From positions 6,448,001 through 6,512,000 of the forward strand of contig NC_048546.1 in assembly GCF_902806685.2 (NCBI RefSeq): a DNA stretch of 64,000 bases. Direction: 5' to 3'. Positions 12,385 to 24,065 of this stretch are shown piece after piece. The notes below the pieces were generated by a model, which saw only the letters and a program-made list of their open reading frames with translations, searched no databases and was not told the DNA's origin. Position numbers and translations under genes: made by a program. How positions within the stretch are numbered: the stretch's first letter is position 1; every line of letters begins with the position of its first letter. This stretch comes from Maniola hyperantus (taxonomy: Eukaryota > Arthropoda > Insecta > Lepidoptera > Nymphalidae).

Positions 12385-12595
12385 TAAGTGTGTCTGTCTG
12401 ACTGATTATTACGTTTCAAAGCTCATTAATTTAACCGATTTTGCCAAAATTTGGTAAATAAGTAGGTATGCATATAACCTAAATCCTGGAAACTAATATA
12501 GGCTAGACTTTTCATCCCGGAAAATCAAATAGTTCCCACGGGGTTTTTGAAGAATTTTAATCCACGCGAACGAAGTCGCGGATATCATCTATAGT
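12385..12595 (+). mobile_element. Helitron-like element, degraded
   Basis: Plus-strand orientation: GTGTGTCTGTCTGACTG near the 5' side, then the family body (CATCCCGGAAAATCAAA), then a GC hairpin region CGCGAACGAAGTCGCGG and a terminal CTAT in place of CTAG. The 5' TC end is not clear. Confidence 0.6.
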
Positions 12596-13398
12596 AACAT
12601 AAACATATAGGTAGTTAATGTATAACAATTTGTCGTATTTTTTTTCGAAATAAACCAGTCTTTCATTAATTAATATATACCCACATCTCACAGGCACTCA
12701 GTTTTAATATACGAGAATTTTAAGCTAAAAATTCTAAGAGCAAAATGAATATTTATGAATATAGGTACCTACCTACCTAAGTACCTAGTTCTACTAAAAC
12801 AACTTTTTCGAGCTACTGGGCAAAATATCATCTCTTCAGTTTTCCCTGTTTGTTTTATTACAAGTTGCCGGGGTCTGTCATCATTCTTATTACATGTACA
12901 GGTTTTTTTGAAATAATACATTCCATTGTAGTTTGGTTGGTCAGCTTGGTATTGTTCATAGCACACATAACTTCATTACGAGCTCAATTGAATAAACTGT
13001 GATAGGAACGTCGAGGCGCTCTGCAAGTTGATTGCTCAAATTTCCTCTTCAACTATCACAAAGATATGGTGAATTTCTAATTGGATAAACGTGTCGTTTC
13101 CTATTTAAAGGCGACGGCGGGTGTAACGTTTCCATTTAAACGTGACCTCTAATGGGTTCTCGGAGTCCCCTTGTGACCTCGGGAGATGTTGAGTTGAGCG
13201 GGGAAGGAGAGCTCAAGTTACGCAGGTGGTGGGGTATACGCGGCACGCGCGCCGTCATCCAGAGTAATGGTCCATCGGGGCCCGACGCTTCTCGCATACC
13301 GACTCAATGACGGCCTAATGAAATAGCTTAGTTCAGTAGTTCCTGGGTGATATCACCTTTTTGTATTAGGTATATCCTACTTAATTTCATAAAAATAT
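12596..13398. other. Unique DNA, no feature recognised
   Basis: AT-rich up to about 13100, then GC-richer. No repeat family or gene recognised. Confidence 0.4.
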
Positions 13399-13562
13399 TG
13401 TCTACGGTGACAGCCTATTGGTTGATACATTCGGGGCATCTGGGGTTCGATCCCAGGCATATCATCCAATCCGCACTTAGCCTGCCTTTTCCTTCTTAGA
13501 GGAGACCTGTTCTCAGTAGTGAAGCGGCGATGGGTTGATCATGATGATAATAATGATGATTG
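13399..13562 (+). mobile_element. SINE family A, internally deleted
   Basis: The head with B box GGGGTTCGATCCCAGG is joined directly to the CCAATCCGCACTTAG region and the GATGGGTTGATCATGATG tail. About 150 bp of the core present in complete copies is missing. Confidence 0.8.
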
Positions 13563-14321
13563 TCTATGGACAATGTTATCAAAAATCGGAGATAACTGCC
13601 GTTATGTCATTTCGACATGACGCGGATGTCTTGATTTTTGTTTGTTTTATTTTAAATTTTACGTCGTCTTAGAAATGTGTAGTGAGATGGCGTGCCATAA
13701 ATCACGCGCGATGGTCGAGCGATAGTGCTCCCGTGCATGCGCGCGCGCCGCGCACCGCCTCGCTCCGCGCTCGGAAGCCCCGTGCCCATACGCACACGCA
13801 CAACACATTACACACACTTTTCCTTGAACTGAAGTTTTATTCCTCTTCAACGTTATTAATCACACAGGCTTAGCTCGAGCGGCTCTATCATTAAACTCAA
13901 AATTGACTAAATCTGACATTTGATTAAGAGAATATTCAGCGTCATTGGCTTTCCTTATTGTGTATTTTTGTAATAAATACGTTCAAATTACATATCTTGA
14001 ATCCAAATCATAAAAAAGAGTGGCTTCTCCTATTAACTAATCGAATGAATGATCTTGTATGTAATGGTTCGGGAGCCTATATTCGATTATAAACAGAATA
14101 TTTAATTTGACATGCTTCTTAGAGCGGAGTCGTGAGTGGTCGTGAGGCAAAATCAATTTTTTGATTATGGAATTTAATTTAACTCTGATTATTTTGTTGG
14201 TGTAGTTTCGGTCAAAGAAATTCGTATCTTTAAAAACTATCCCATTTTTGATTCTGAGCCACGACATACTTTTTTTATACAGCCGCCTTCTCTTTCCCTA
14301 AATTTTGCCGATCATGATAGT
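13563..14321. other. Unique DNA with GC-rich alternating purine-pyrimidine patch
   Basis: The segment 13733-13756 is a GCGC/CGCG-rich patch followed by a CA-rich stretch (13790-13817). No gene recognised. A minus frame at 14037-14267 is AT-rich and lysine/asparagine-rich, probably chance. Confidence 0.4.
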
Positions 14322-14668
14322 CTTTTTTTATTCAGAGTCAAGAGATTGCAGTCAAGTTAGCCCTAGACTGCAATCTCACTTGGTGGTAAGTGATCATGAT
14401 GCAGTCTAAGATTAAAGCGGGCTAACTTGGAAGGGGTATGGCAATTTTTATTAAACCCACACCCCTTCGGTTTCTACATGGCATCGTACCGGAACGCTTA
14501 ATCACTTGGCGGCACGGTTTCGCCAGATGGGTGGTAAATAGCCACGGCCGAAGCCGACCAGACCAGAAATTTAAAAATTATAAAAATTCCATACCCCTGC
14601 CGGGAATCGAACTCGGGACCTCTCACTAATAAGACAACAGCGCTTACCACTGCGCCAGGGAGGTCGTC
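14322..14668 (-). mobile_element. tRNA-derived SINE (family B)
   Basis: Minus-strand SINE. The tRNA-like head is at the right end (A box TGGCGCAGTGGTAAGCG and B box GAGTTCGATTCCCGG in its own orientation). The body has the GGCCGTGGCTATTTACCACC segment and the 3' end a poly-A seen as T at 14324-14331. A second copy is at 15661-15992. Confidence 0.8.
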
Positions 14669-15660
14669 GTAGTCTGAAGCGCGGTCATGTCTGACTACAT
14701 GTCTCAAATAACGCAGATAGCTGACCTTTCTGAATTTGATGGTCATAATTAGGTCTCTTTTTTAACGGTGTGTCTTCGTCTTAGTTTTTAAATCCAACTA
14801 AAAAAATACTATTTACTTACCTACTAAATATTATTTACTATATCTAAAGTGTCGATCACCTGTGCTTTTGGGCGATCGTTATGTATGTCGTCTTCTTGGT
14901 CGTCTTTAAATAACTTTGGCTGATGGACCTACCATTAGTGTCACACACAAAATAGAGCTATGAATATTATGATGCATAACAAACACAAGTGCCAAAAAAA
15001 TAAGCAATTAGGTAAGTTTCATAATACCTACCATTACCAATAAGTACTTGCAAAATAATCCCGAAATTGTATTTTTAGTTACATACCTAATAACGAAACA
15101 TGAAAGCCCACCGAACTCGAAGATTGAACGGAACATAATATTTACGTTTTTGCTAAACCAAGTAAATAAATAAATAAACATTAAGATTTTTCCCGAAAAA
15201 GAAGATTTATTTTACCGGTAATTATGTAAGTGTTATGAAAGATCCTACTAAAGAACTTCCTGTACACAATACCATATTAAATATGCCATTGGTGCCTAAC
15301 TAAACGGTACAAGGACTGACGTTACTATAGGTTATCATGACTCTCCATCATCACTATTGTAGTATCGGTCTTATTATTTTTAATACTTGTTTGATTGATA
15401 TTATTCAAATTGAGATTTGACTATCAGTTTTTAGACAAAGCGATCGCCATCTGATCTGGCCTCTACTACCAATTAAAGATGTACCTATCAGTTCCATATG
15501 ATCACAACGCCTTTGTCCAGAGCTTCAGTTAACAAAATTGATAGCCAGCACCGAACTTGATTATGAGATGTTACTTGTAGAACAGGAACTACCTGAATTA
15601 GTGTAAGCTCTACGAAAACGTTCAAACTTTCATGTTACTAAGTTTCTCTGACACAAAGAC
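14669..15660. other. AT-rich unique DNA
   Basis: No gene, RNA or repeat family recognised. Confidence 0.4.
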
Positions 15661-15992
15661 CTCCCTAACGCAGTGGTGAGTGCTGTGGTCTTTTAAGTAG
15701 AAGATCCCGGGTTCGATTTCCGACAGAGTCATTTTGGGTATTTATAATTACTCAATTGTCTCTAGTCTGGTCTGGTGGGAGGCTACGGCCATTAGTTAAC
15801 ACCCTACCAGCAAAGCCACCGCCAAGTGATTTAGCATCCCAACACGATAGGGTATAGACGGGATATGGGTTTAATAAAGTGCCTTACCCCTTCCAATCTT
15901 CCAATTTAGCCAGCTTTCATCTTAGACTGCATCATCAAGAGAGATGGCAGTGAAAGGCTAACTTGTAACAGACTAAAAAAATAGAAAAAACG
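15661..15992 (+). mobile_element. tRNA-derived SINE (family B)
   Basis: Plus-strand copy with head CGCAGTGGTGAGTGCTG, B box GGGTTCGATTTCC, the body segment GGTGGGAGGCTACGGCC and the TTAGACTGCATCATC 3' region ending in an A-rich tail. Diverged from the 14322 copy. Confidence 0.8.
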
Positions 15993-16837
15993 GAACTGCA
16001 AGATTGTAAGGTAACTTGTCTACGCTCGTGGTTAAGTCAATTCAGGACACAAAATTAATGGATTATAAATCTGACAAGTGGTCAAGAACTTCTTGTCTTA
16101 TAATTATAACTACGTAGGGAGATGTGACCAAGTGAATTTGTATCCCAAAGCGTAAAAATGTGTAGTGCATAGGATGAAGACGAAAAGCGCTTCACACGAA
16201 CTACAAGCAGTTGGAATATAAATTGGGATACAAGATGAAAATCTGTGCGCTACGATACTAAAAGGGTGAATAGGGACCTAAAAATTCTCGACCTTGAGCA
16301 CACTCACCGAAATAAGCACCTAGTCAACCGCAAAAACCTGTAATAATTAAAAAATAACTGTGATCTCTGATACCAAAAGGTATATATATCTACAAATACG
16401 ATGTTCTGTTATCTCAGATAGATATATGAGGTAATATATTACTAGCTGTACTTTCGGCTTATCACTGATATCTTCTGTGGCGTCCAAATCGACACCATCC
16501 ACTAATTAAAAAACAAATTAAATACTTTGTGTCCCAGGCTATTAATTTTTACGATCACAGGTAAGGATTACTTATCACGTATCCTACCATATCATTCACT
16601 ATTCCAGTTAAAAGATAAGACACAAAACTTGAAGAACTATCTACATAAATAAATATAACGTCGGCAATTAGTAAATCTAAAAGTTACTTAATACATTAAT
16701 GACCTCTTATTAAAATATTCTGTCTACTTAGTCCAAGATTGGTTTTATCACAGAATGACCGATTAATTTTAAGCCGTAGCGGGTTTCTTAGACATGGATG
16801 AGTGACAAGAATTCTCGCGGCAATAAGGTCGTGTGAG
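15993..16837. other. Unique DNA, weak hairpin near 16137-16235
   Basis: TTTGTATCCCAA and TTGGGATACAAG form separated inverted repeats, perhaps a decayed foldback element. Nothing else recognised. Confidence 0.35.
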
Positions 16838-17228
16838 TCCATACTAATATTATAAATGCGAAAGTGTGTCTGTATGTCTGCCTGTCTGCTAGCATTTCAC
16901 GGCCCATCCGTTTAACCAATTTTGACGAAGATTGGTACAGTGCTAGCTTGCATCCCGGGAAAGGACATAGGCTACTAAGAGTTCCCACGAGATTTCTAAA
17001 AAAAGTGTAAATACACTAAACTGTAAATACACTAAAGTGTAAACAAAATGATGCCCGCAACTTCACCCATGTGGTGAAGTTTCGGGCATCATTTTGTTGG
17101 TAAAGAGATAGCTTCCATCCTGGAGACAGCCAGACATAAACGACTTTTTATCCCGGAAAAATCAAAGAATTCCAACGGGATTTTTAAAAACCTAAATCCA
17201 CGTGGATGAAGTCGCGGGCATCATCTAG
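16838..17228 (+). mobile_element. Helitron-like non-autonomous element with intact ends
   Basis: Starts TCCATACTAATATTATAAAT and ends GTCGCGGGCATCATCTAG followed by T. This fits the Helitron pattern: 5' TC, no terminal inverted repeats, a 3' CTRR behind a short GC-rich hairpin, and insertion before T. The body carries the family segments for this subfamily. About 100 bp including a strong palindrome (17042-17098) interrupts the usual body. No Rep/helicase coding. Confidence 0.65.
17042..17098. repeat. Near-perfect 26-bp-arm hairpin inside the Helitron-like element
   Basis: Arms 17042-17067 and 17073-17098 pair with one mismatch around the 5-nt loop CATGT. The arms contain a reversed copy of the family's own 3' terminal sequence (GATGCCCGC next to a CTTCACC segment). 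Confidence 0.85.
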
Positions 17229-17955
17229 TTTATAATATTATATATCACCTATTTCAAAGATCATAAAAAAATTAGATTAACCTAATAAGTTCAGAATAGT
17301 TTTGTTTTGAACTCATTTTGGTAAAGTCTACCAGGCTGTTTGTGTAATTATTTATTAAAATTTTAAACCACTAGTCGATGATGTAGAGGCACGAAAGCGA
17401 ATTTATATTTCACGATACTAATATGATACGCAAACAAATTAATTTCAGCCCGCAATGGAGATGAAATGTTGTCTCGAGTCGTACGCACAGGGCGAGCGAG
17501 CGCGTGGCAAATAGTTGGGACCACCGGCGCGGTGCAGTGCTTTACTTACAACGATTTATTGTTATAAAAATAATGTATCATCGGCCGACGGCGGCCGACA
17601 CCGCACAATGGCCGTAACAAGCCCGTTCGTGTGCTGCATTAACGGATTGAGAACATACAGCCATGCTGTAGCCTGTTGGACTGCTATGCTTTTATTCGCG
17701 GAACATAAAATCAAAGTCGATTGAGACAGTTTGGCTGGATTTTTAAATGATCAGATACATATTTGTATTGTACTTGACAAATTTAAAAACTTGGAAGAAG
17801 AATGTAAAGAACAGAAATAAGTCAATGCCGAATTGATACCTATCCGTGATAGTACCTAGTAGGTACCTACCTTAATATCAGATTGTATATGTTCGTCTTA
17901 TATTTTGTAATAAGATGCGTAAAAGTTGTGAATTAACGAGGTTGTAATATCATCA
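17229..17955. other. Unique DNA, no feature recognised
   Basis: A 69-codon frame at 17515-17724 lies in a GC-richer patch; no domain recognised. Confidence 0.4.
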
Positions 17956-18118
17956 CGTAAATTATATAAAAATAAAAGTTCAGACTCACTGCCTGACTCA
18001 TCAACGCCCCGCCTAAACCCAACCCAACTTAGAATGCTGAAATTTCGCACAAAGGTTCCCTTTATAATGTAGGATAGTGAATATAGAGGACTTATAACGA
18101 GTCGCAGGCAATCGCTAG
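17956..18118 (+). mobile_element. Helitron-like element, short subfamily
   Basis: Begins in a TATATAAAAATAAAAGTTC-type 5' region and ends CGCAGGCAATCGCTAG at 18118. The next element starts with TC at the very next base. Confidence 0.55.
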
Positions 18119-18860
18119 TCTACACTAATATTATAAAGAGGAAAACTTTGTTTGTTTGTTTGTTTGTTTGTTTGTTTGTTTGTTTGTTTGTTTGTTTGGT
18201 TGTACTGAATAGGCTCAAAAACTACTGGACCGATTTTAAAAATTCTTTCACCATTCGAAAGCTACATTATCCACGAGTAACATAGGCTATATTTTATTTT
18301 GGAAAAAAATAGGGTTCCGTAAGATATTTGGGTTTTTCGGACACAAGGTGTAAAAAATCAACCAGAAAAGTTACTTATTTTGCGTACGCTGCCTAAACTA
18401 TAAAAGATAGAACCATAAAATGTTCTAATTAATTGTAGATCTTATAAATATCTTCAAAAAAGTCCGCGACACACTATACCCATCTATGTCGAGTGAGGCA
18501 CAGCAACCATTTTTTTATTTAAAAATCTTGAATTTTTTTTGGACTACATTTAAACGCGTTTATTTTACTCATGCTATTAATCCTTATCAAAATAAATGAT
18601 TTCATCACTAAGAACAGTTTATGGAGATAATATTTGGTCTTTGAATGATTAAAATTGGACGTTTGGTTTTGAAGTTATGGCGAAATTAAAATATTACGAT
18701 TTCTGCTGCACGGCCCGTTGCGAAGTGGGCGTCACCAAGGCGGGGGTGCGCGTGCGGGAGGGGAGTTTAGATCTATGAGTAAGGTACCCGCGCGGCTCCC
18801 GTAAATGACGCGGTTCGAAAATTCCACCCGAGCGAAGCCGGGGCGGGTCATCTACACTAA
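18119..18860 (+). mobile_element. Helitron-like unit 1 of head-to-tail array
   Basis: Starts TCTACACTAATATTATAAAG and carries a TTTG repeat (about 18148-18199). The body is repeated almost identically from 18861, and the 3' side is CGAAGCCGGGGCGGGTC. The terminal CTAG is replaced by a duplicated TCTACACTAA (18851-18870) at the joint with unit 2. No coding capacity recognised. Confidence 0.65.
18148..18199 (+). repeat. (GTTT)n microsatellite
   Basis: A perfect run of TTTG units inside Helitron-like unit 1. The corresponding run in unit 2 (18891-18936) is shorter, accounting for most of the length difference. Confidence 0.95.
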
Positions 18861-19455
18861 TCTACACTAATATTATAAAGAGGAAAACTTTGTTTGTTTG
18901 TTTGTTTGTTTGTTTGTTTGTTTGTTTGTTTGTTTGTACTGAATAGGCTCAAAAACTACTGGACCGATTTTAAAAATTCTTTCACCATTCGAAAGCTACA
19001 TTATCCACGAGTAACATAGGCTATATTTTATTTTGGAAAAAAAATAGGGTTCCGTAAGATATTTGGGTTTTTCGGACACAAGGTGTAAAAAATCAACCAG
19101 AAAAGTTACTTATTTTGCGTACGCTGCCTAAACTATAAAAGATAGAACCATAAAATGTTCTAATTAATTGTAGATCTTATAAATATCTACAAAAAAGTCC
19201 GCGACACACTATACCCATCTATGTCGAGTGAGGCACAGCAACCATTTTTTTATTTAAAAATCTTGAATTTTTTTTGGACTACATTTAAACGCGTTTATTT
19301 TACTCATGCTATTAATCCTTATCAAAATAAATGATTTCATCACTAAGAACAGTTTATGGAGATAATATTTGGTCTTTGAATGATTAAAATTGGACGTTTG
19401 GTTTTGAAGTTATGGCGAAATTAAAATATTACGATTTCTGCTGCACGGCCCGTTG
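18861..19455 (+). mobile_element. Helitron-like unit 2 of head-to-tail array, 3'-truncated
   Basis: Matches 18119-18720 with only a few visible differences: microsatellite length, one extra A and one T/A change near 19188. It stops at GCACGGCCCGTTG, exactly where the following 173-bp unit begins, so it lost its 3' end in a junction. Confidence 0.7.
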
Positions 19456-19628
19456 TATTATATAAAGAGGTAATGTCGTTAAGTTTGTTTGTAGGGGGTA
19501 ATCTTTAGAACTACTGAACCGATTTTAAAAATTCTTTCACCAGTAGAAAGCTACATTATTCCTGAGTGACATAGGCTATACGGGATCTTTAAAAACCTAA
19601 ATCTACGCGGGCGAAGCCGCGGGGATCA
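19456..19628 (+). mobile_element. Helitron-like 173-bp unit, copy 1 of 2
   Basis: Short element starting TATTATATAAAGAGG and ending CGAAGCCGCGGGGATCA. It is repeated immediately from 19629 with no difference that I can see. Confidence 0.75.
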
Positions 19629-19806
19629 TATTATATAAAGAGGTAATGTCGTTAAGTTTGTTTGTAGGGGGTAATCTTTAGAACTACTGAACCGATTTTA
19701 AAAATTCTTTCACCAGTAGAAAGCTACATTATTCCTGAGTGACATAGGCTATACGGGATCTTTAAAAACCTAAATCTACGCGGGCGAAGCCGCGGGGATC
19801 AGCTAG
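19629..19806 (+). mobile_element. Helitron-like 173-bp unit, copy 2 of 2, with terminal CTAG
   Basis: Second identical unit. Its end CGCGGGCGAAGCCGCGG forms a hairpin and is followed by GATCAGCTAG and then T, the textbook Helitron 3' end. It closes the array that begins at 17956. Confidence 0.75.
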
Positions 19807-20184
19807 TATTCGAATAAAGCTGTCTGTTCACTTGAGATGCATAAAAAAGTAGCATAGCGTGAAATACGACGCCGGGTTTAAAAAGGCAATATATTATTTG
19901 AACTTAATAAAATTGATTGATGTTCTAACTCAGCAGTTTTTGATCTAAATGTAAGCTCAGTAGCATTAGATGATCAAGATGCCAGACATGTAGTTTAACC
20001 TTTTTTATTCGAATTTCTGGTCAATGAGCAAACAGGTTCCCTGACTGTATGCGATAAGGATACATGTGTAGAGAAACCGCCAAGCGCCTCATAAGTTATC
20101 CAAAACTACGTAGCGCATCTTTGTTGCATTATGACTGAAGAATGTTTTTCGTGAACGAACAACAAAAAAGCTTAGAGTCGTCAC
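19807..20184. other. Unique DNA, no feature recognised
   Basis: Nothing recognised. Confidence 0.4.
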
Positions 20185-20441
20185 CGGACGGTGGTGACAA
20201 TGGATGGAAAGAGACTATACTTGAAGTATCTCGTTGTGATCAACTCAGAAATGAGGACATCCGAAGTCTTCTTCAGGGTTACCATCACAGCTTTACGACT
20301 CGCGAAGTTGTAGTTGGCAGTTGCCACATGCCTACCTGGTATACCTAATCCAAGGCGGTTGGAAATCCCCAATAGGCAGACGGATGATCTCAAGCGAGTT
20401 GCTAAGACACGCTGGACACAAGCGCCATAACACTGTGTTCT
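20185..20441 (+). pseudogene. RTE-type LINE C-terminal remnant
   Basis: Plus-strand frames give CDQLRNEDIRS and, after frameshifts, RQTDDLKRVAKTRWTQAP. These correspond to the RNEDIR and RWTDDLxRVAGxRWMQAA segments at the C-terminus of RTE-type LINE proteins. The reading frame is broken between the blocks. It is not the same fragment as 10443-10715 or 22788-23200. Confidence 0.55.
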
Positions 20442-22787
20442 CCAAAAACCATGCGGTAACCAAACCTATATATCTAGCTGCGGACGTCTTATCTACCTCA
20501 GGTGACAATTTATTACGTTTGTGGAAACGTTAAAGATTCTAAATACCTACATTTAGCACGCGCAATGCAGCATGAACTACTACTACATAATATTTCCGGG
20601 ACTAACCTTTATAGGCATTTTATTGCATTTAAAAAGTTGCATTTTAATTATGTATGTTAAGATATATTCGTATTTTATGAGCCTTTACATATTCATATTT
20701 CCATGCTGATTTATATGCTGTTAAATTGCTCATAATCTCGGACTCGCTTTGAGAATTGCCAATCTGATACGAAACTGCAATTAAATTCTATTAACAGTTC
20801 CCCGGCAACATGTAATTAAGCGACAACGTAGGCCTGAAATATCTCTTATTCTTATTTGAAGGGGCAGAACCGGAGTGAAGTTATGAAGTTTTGTTGCAAT
20901 AATTATACAGCGCAAACCATTCAGGTTGGTTTGCTGCCGCTTTCCTATCAGATAGCGTGGCGACACTATTAAAAGAATAGGTACCTATAGCTCGCAAGCA
21001 TTTTTTGCATAAGAACGATGGAATACGGAAGCTCTAGAAGTTGTGGGGGTTAATGATATTGATACAATTGATAAACTGATTTCGATAGCCGATTTATTGA
21101 TATTGATAATTACTATGATATGATAATGATATTGATAATGAGTGCGGTTCGCGTGGCGGCCCGTGGTGCACTGGTCTGCATAAAGTGCTGACGCCGCGCC
21201 GCACAGGTCAATGTTCGGTACACGCAGTGTCCCGAACAGAAGTAGCTTCAGCTCCTAATGTTATTTTTTAAAATATACTTACCAAGTAGGTAAATGTGTG
21301 TTTCTGATTTCGAAATAAGGCATTTTGTAATTTAGGGTTCATATCTTGGTCACTCGGCACCAAAACTCAAATATACATTTCTTTTTGTGACAAACTTTTA
21401 TGTTGGACTTATTTTTGAAACGCCTATATCTACTTATTTCCACTGAACTTTCACAAGGCCACTAAAGTTATACATGTGTCACACCCGGTTTTACTCACTT
21501 AACTTACGCCACTAAAGTTATTGCGGAAAAACAAAGGGTTACTACGGGATTTCAAAAAACCCTGAACCTGATTTAGTCATGCGGACAGAAATTATTTTTT
21601 ATTTCAAAAACTTATCTTGTGGCTAGATGTTTATTCTGAAATGAGGCTATGCACCTAGTTAATTATGTTACATAATATTTCACAGAGGTACCTATAGGAT
21701 GCGTAGAAGACAAAATGAGATCTTTACCAAGAATTAATCTGTACTAAAAGAACCCAAAATATAAATCTATCTACCGGTTTCTTAACATATTAACCGCAAG
21801 TAATCTTGATTGCATGTGCCCGTCTTGCTGTTTATTACACGTTTCTTACGAGACATCTAGATTATGTACATGCTACATGTGAAGAAACTGAGACTCTGAG
21901 GCTACAGTAATTACACAACTTGTCAAAGGTAGATTGATAAGTGATATTATACGAGAGACCGGTTACAAATTAATTCATGTTAAAAATAAAGGATGAGGTT
22001 TCAAGTTTGTGTAAAGGTAACCGGTATGACGAATGGTGTTCAAACCGTGATGTCAGTCGACCAGTGTCGGCTAGCGTCAGCGGTCCAGGGCGATAAGGCG
22101 GCGGTTAATCAAGCTACCGCGGCGATTTGATTGTAAATGATAAATAGAAGTTTACAGAGTTGGTACACGATACATTTTGCTGTACATGATGATGTAGTGT
22201 TTATGCTTTGCTATGCAAAACTAGACGGATATAAAAATTTGATGATGCTACGAAATGTGTCTACCTACTGCGTTGTTGATAGTTGAATTGTAGTTACGAA
22301 TTTCTTTACTGATAACAATAAGTAGGTACTAACTATTAGGTGGAATTTGTTGATAGTCTGTGCCCGGCCTAGCACCCTCTGACATTCTCCAAGAGTCGAT
22401 GGTTTGGGTAGACTCTATACACTCTCTGGTAACGTTTAGAAGATGGATAGTTCTTTTGTACTCACTTGTAAGTTAATTTAATGAGCAAACAGTACATCAA
22501 ACATTAACAGTAGGTACGGTACCCATATCAAAGTGATTTTACATTTAATAGTAGGTTACTTACAATAATACCTATCGTATTATCGTGCATGCGCGTTTGG
22601 GCATAAGTATTACGTAGCCATAGACCGGTCACGGCACAGCCTGGCGTAGTGGTAGCGTCTTGCCTATTACCAAGTCAATCAGAAGAATCATATTATATCA
22701 GCAGGAAGAAGAAGAGTGAGCATTCACTTCTTCGTCGTGAGGTACATAGTATAGGTACCTATCTAGTTCAAATCAATCAATCAATCA
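20442..22787. other. Unique DNA; weak tRNA-like traces
   Basis: No gene recognised. 21155-21240 and 22640-22685 have loosely tRNA-like strings (GTGGTGCACTGGTC, TGGCGTAGTGGTAGCG) that might be worn SINE heads. The segment 21050-21140 is a GATATTGATAAT-rich low-complexity tract. Confidence 0.35.
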
Positions 22788-23200
22788 ATCAGCCTGTTTG
22801 CGTCCACTGCTGGACATAGGCCTTCCCTAGAGCGCGCCACCACACACGATCCTCTGCCTTCCTCATCCACCCACTTCCACCTTATTAAGGTCGTCAGTCC
22901 AGCGCGGCGGGTTGGAGGTCGTCCCACACTGCGCTTGCCGATACGCGGTCTCCACTCCAGAACACGTCTGCCCCAGCGGCCATCGGTTCTGCGGTAGACG
23001 TGGCCTGCCCACTGCCACTTCAGTTGGCTCTTCGTTGAGCTATGTCAGTCACTTTGGTTCTCCGACGGTGCGGATTTTGTCCCTCAGAGAGACACCCAAC
23101 ATAGCTCGCTCCATAGCACGCTGCAGCGAAGCAGCGACTTTGAACTTGTGGACAAGGCCAACTGTCAGTGTCTACGTCTCAGCGCCATACGTCATCTAGC
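22788..23200 (-). pseudogene. RTE-type LINE C-terminal remnant
   Basis: Minus-strand translation in several frames gives GTTSNPPRWTDDLNKV followed by WMRKAEDRVWWRALGKAYVQQW. These closely match the RWTDDL, WMRxAQDR, WRxLGEAYVQQW signature at the C-terminus of RTE-clade reverse transcriptases. More N-terminal blocks follow to about 23200, with frameshifts. Dead fragment; the RT catalytic core is not included. Confidence 0.75.
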
Positions 23201-24065
23201 TCAAATGCATCAAAATAATATGATGGTTAAGTAAGATCTTCTTCTTCTTTAGGGCTGTGCACTTGTGCAGGCCTTTGAATTCCCCGTATAACTTCGACCG
23301 TCTCCGATCCATTGTGATCGCCACCAATTAACGTTCCGTGCCAATACTTGTGGCCGCCAGTTAGGTACAGCAGCCATTGATTTATTAGTTAATAAATCAA
23401 TGACAGCAGCACTATCCTAACTAGAATGAGAATAGCTTCCTCAGGGTGTACGATGTGTTTCCTTAGGTGGATGCTACGTTTATACATTAGAGATCTCTTA
23501 GATCGAGAGGCTGCAGATAGCTGTGCACTGGAGCTTAAGGTTGTACATGTGTCTATCTAGTCCACTCTCTAAATGACTCTTTAAAAGTTGAATTGTTAGG
23601 TAAGATCAAGTCAAGATTGATAAGATGAAGAATAAAAACAACTCGTACTCTAAAGTCTAAATTATTTACTTACCTCAAGTACCTGTAGGTACTATAGTAG
23701 GTACAAAGTACTCATTATTACAGCACGCGGTGAAATTGTTTTATTATTGAACCGCGATCGTGCCGGCTCCATTGATGTCGCTAATTAATTGGGAACACTA
23801 CCGACTATGTCGGTATAACACACTGATTTATAGTGGATGAAATGTTTCTGGATCTATGAGGGGCTCTTGTCATTAATTTTGTTAATTATTGCCCGCTGAC
23901 GTTCGAACTAGTGTTGCGCTGTACGTTACAAAAGCAGCAAATGAGAAATAGTTGAACGACATCTATCTTGTATTCGTAATACGTTGAAGTTACAATAATA
24001 CGTTTGGGTCACGGGCTATTGAAAATTAAATGAATTCAATTTGCACGCTTGTCTTTTGTAGCTAA
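23201..24065. other. Unique DNA with a perfect palindrome
   Basis: Apart from the hairpin at 23375-23402, no gene or repeat family recognised. Confidence 0.4.
23375..23402. repeat. Perfect 13-bp-arm palindrome
   Basis: CATTGATTTATTA pairs with TAATAAATCAATG around a 2-nt loop. It is flanked on both sides by CAGCAG-type sequence, so it may be a small insertion with a target duplication. Confidence 0.85.

Noticed and set aside
13682..13873. Arg/Ala-rich 63-codon frame
   Set aside because: Driven by the GCGC-rich tract at 13733-13756; equally open on the other strand.
21155..21240. Additional SINE or tRNA gene
   Set aside because: Only a loose A-box-like string; no convincing B box, tail or second copy.
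22640..22690. SINE family B head
   Set aside because: TGGCGTAGTGGTAGCG fits an A box but no B box or family B body follows.
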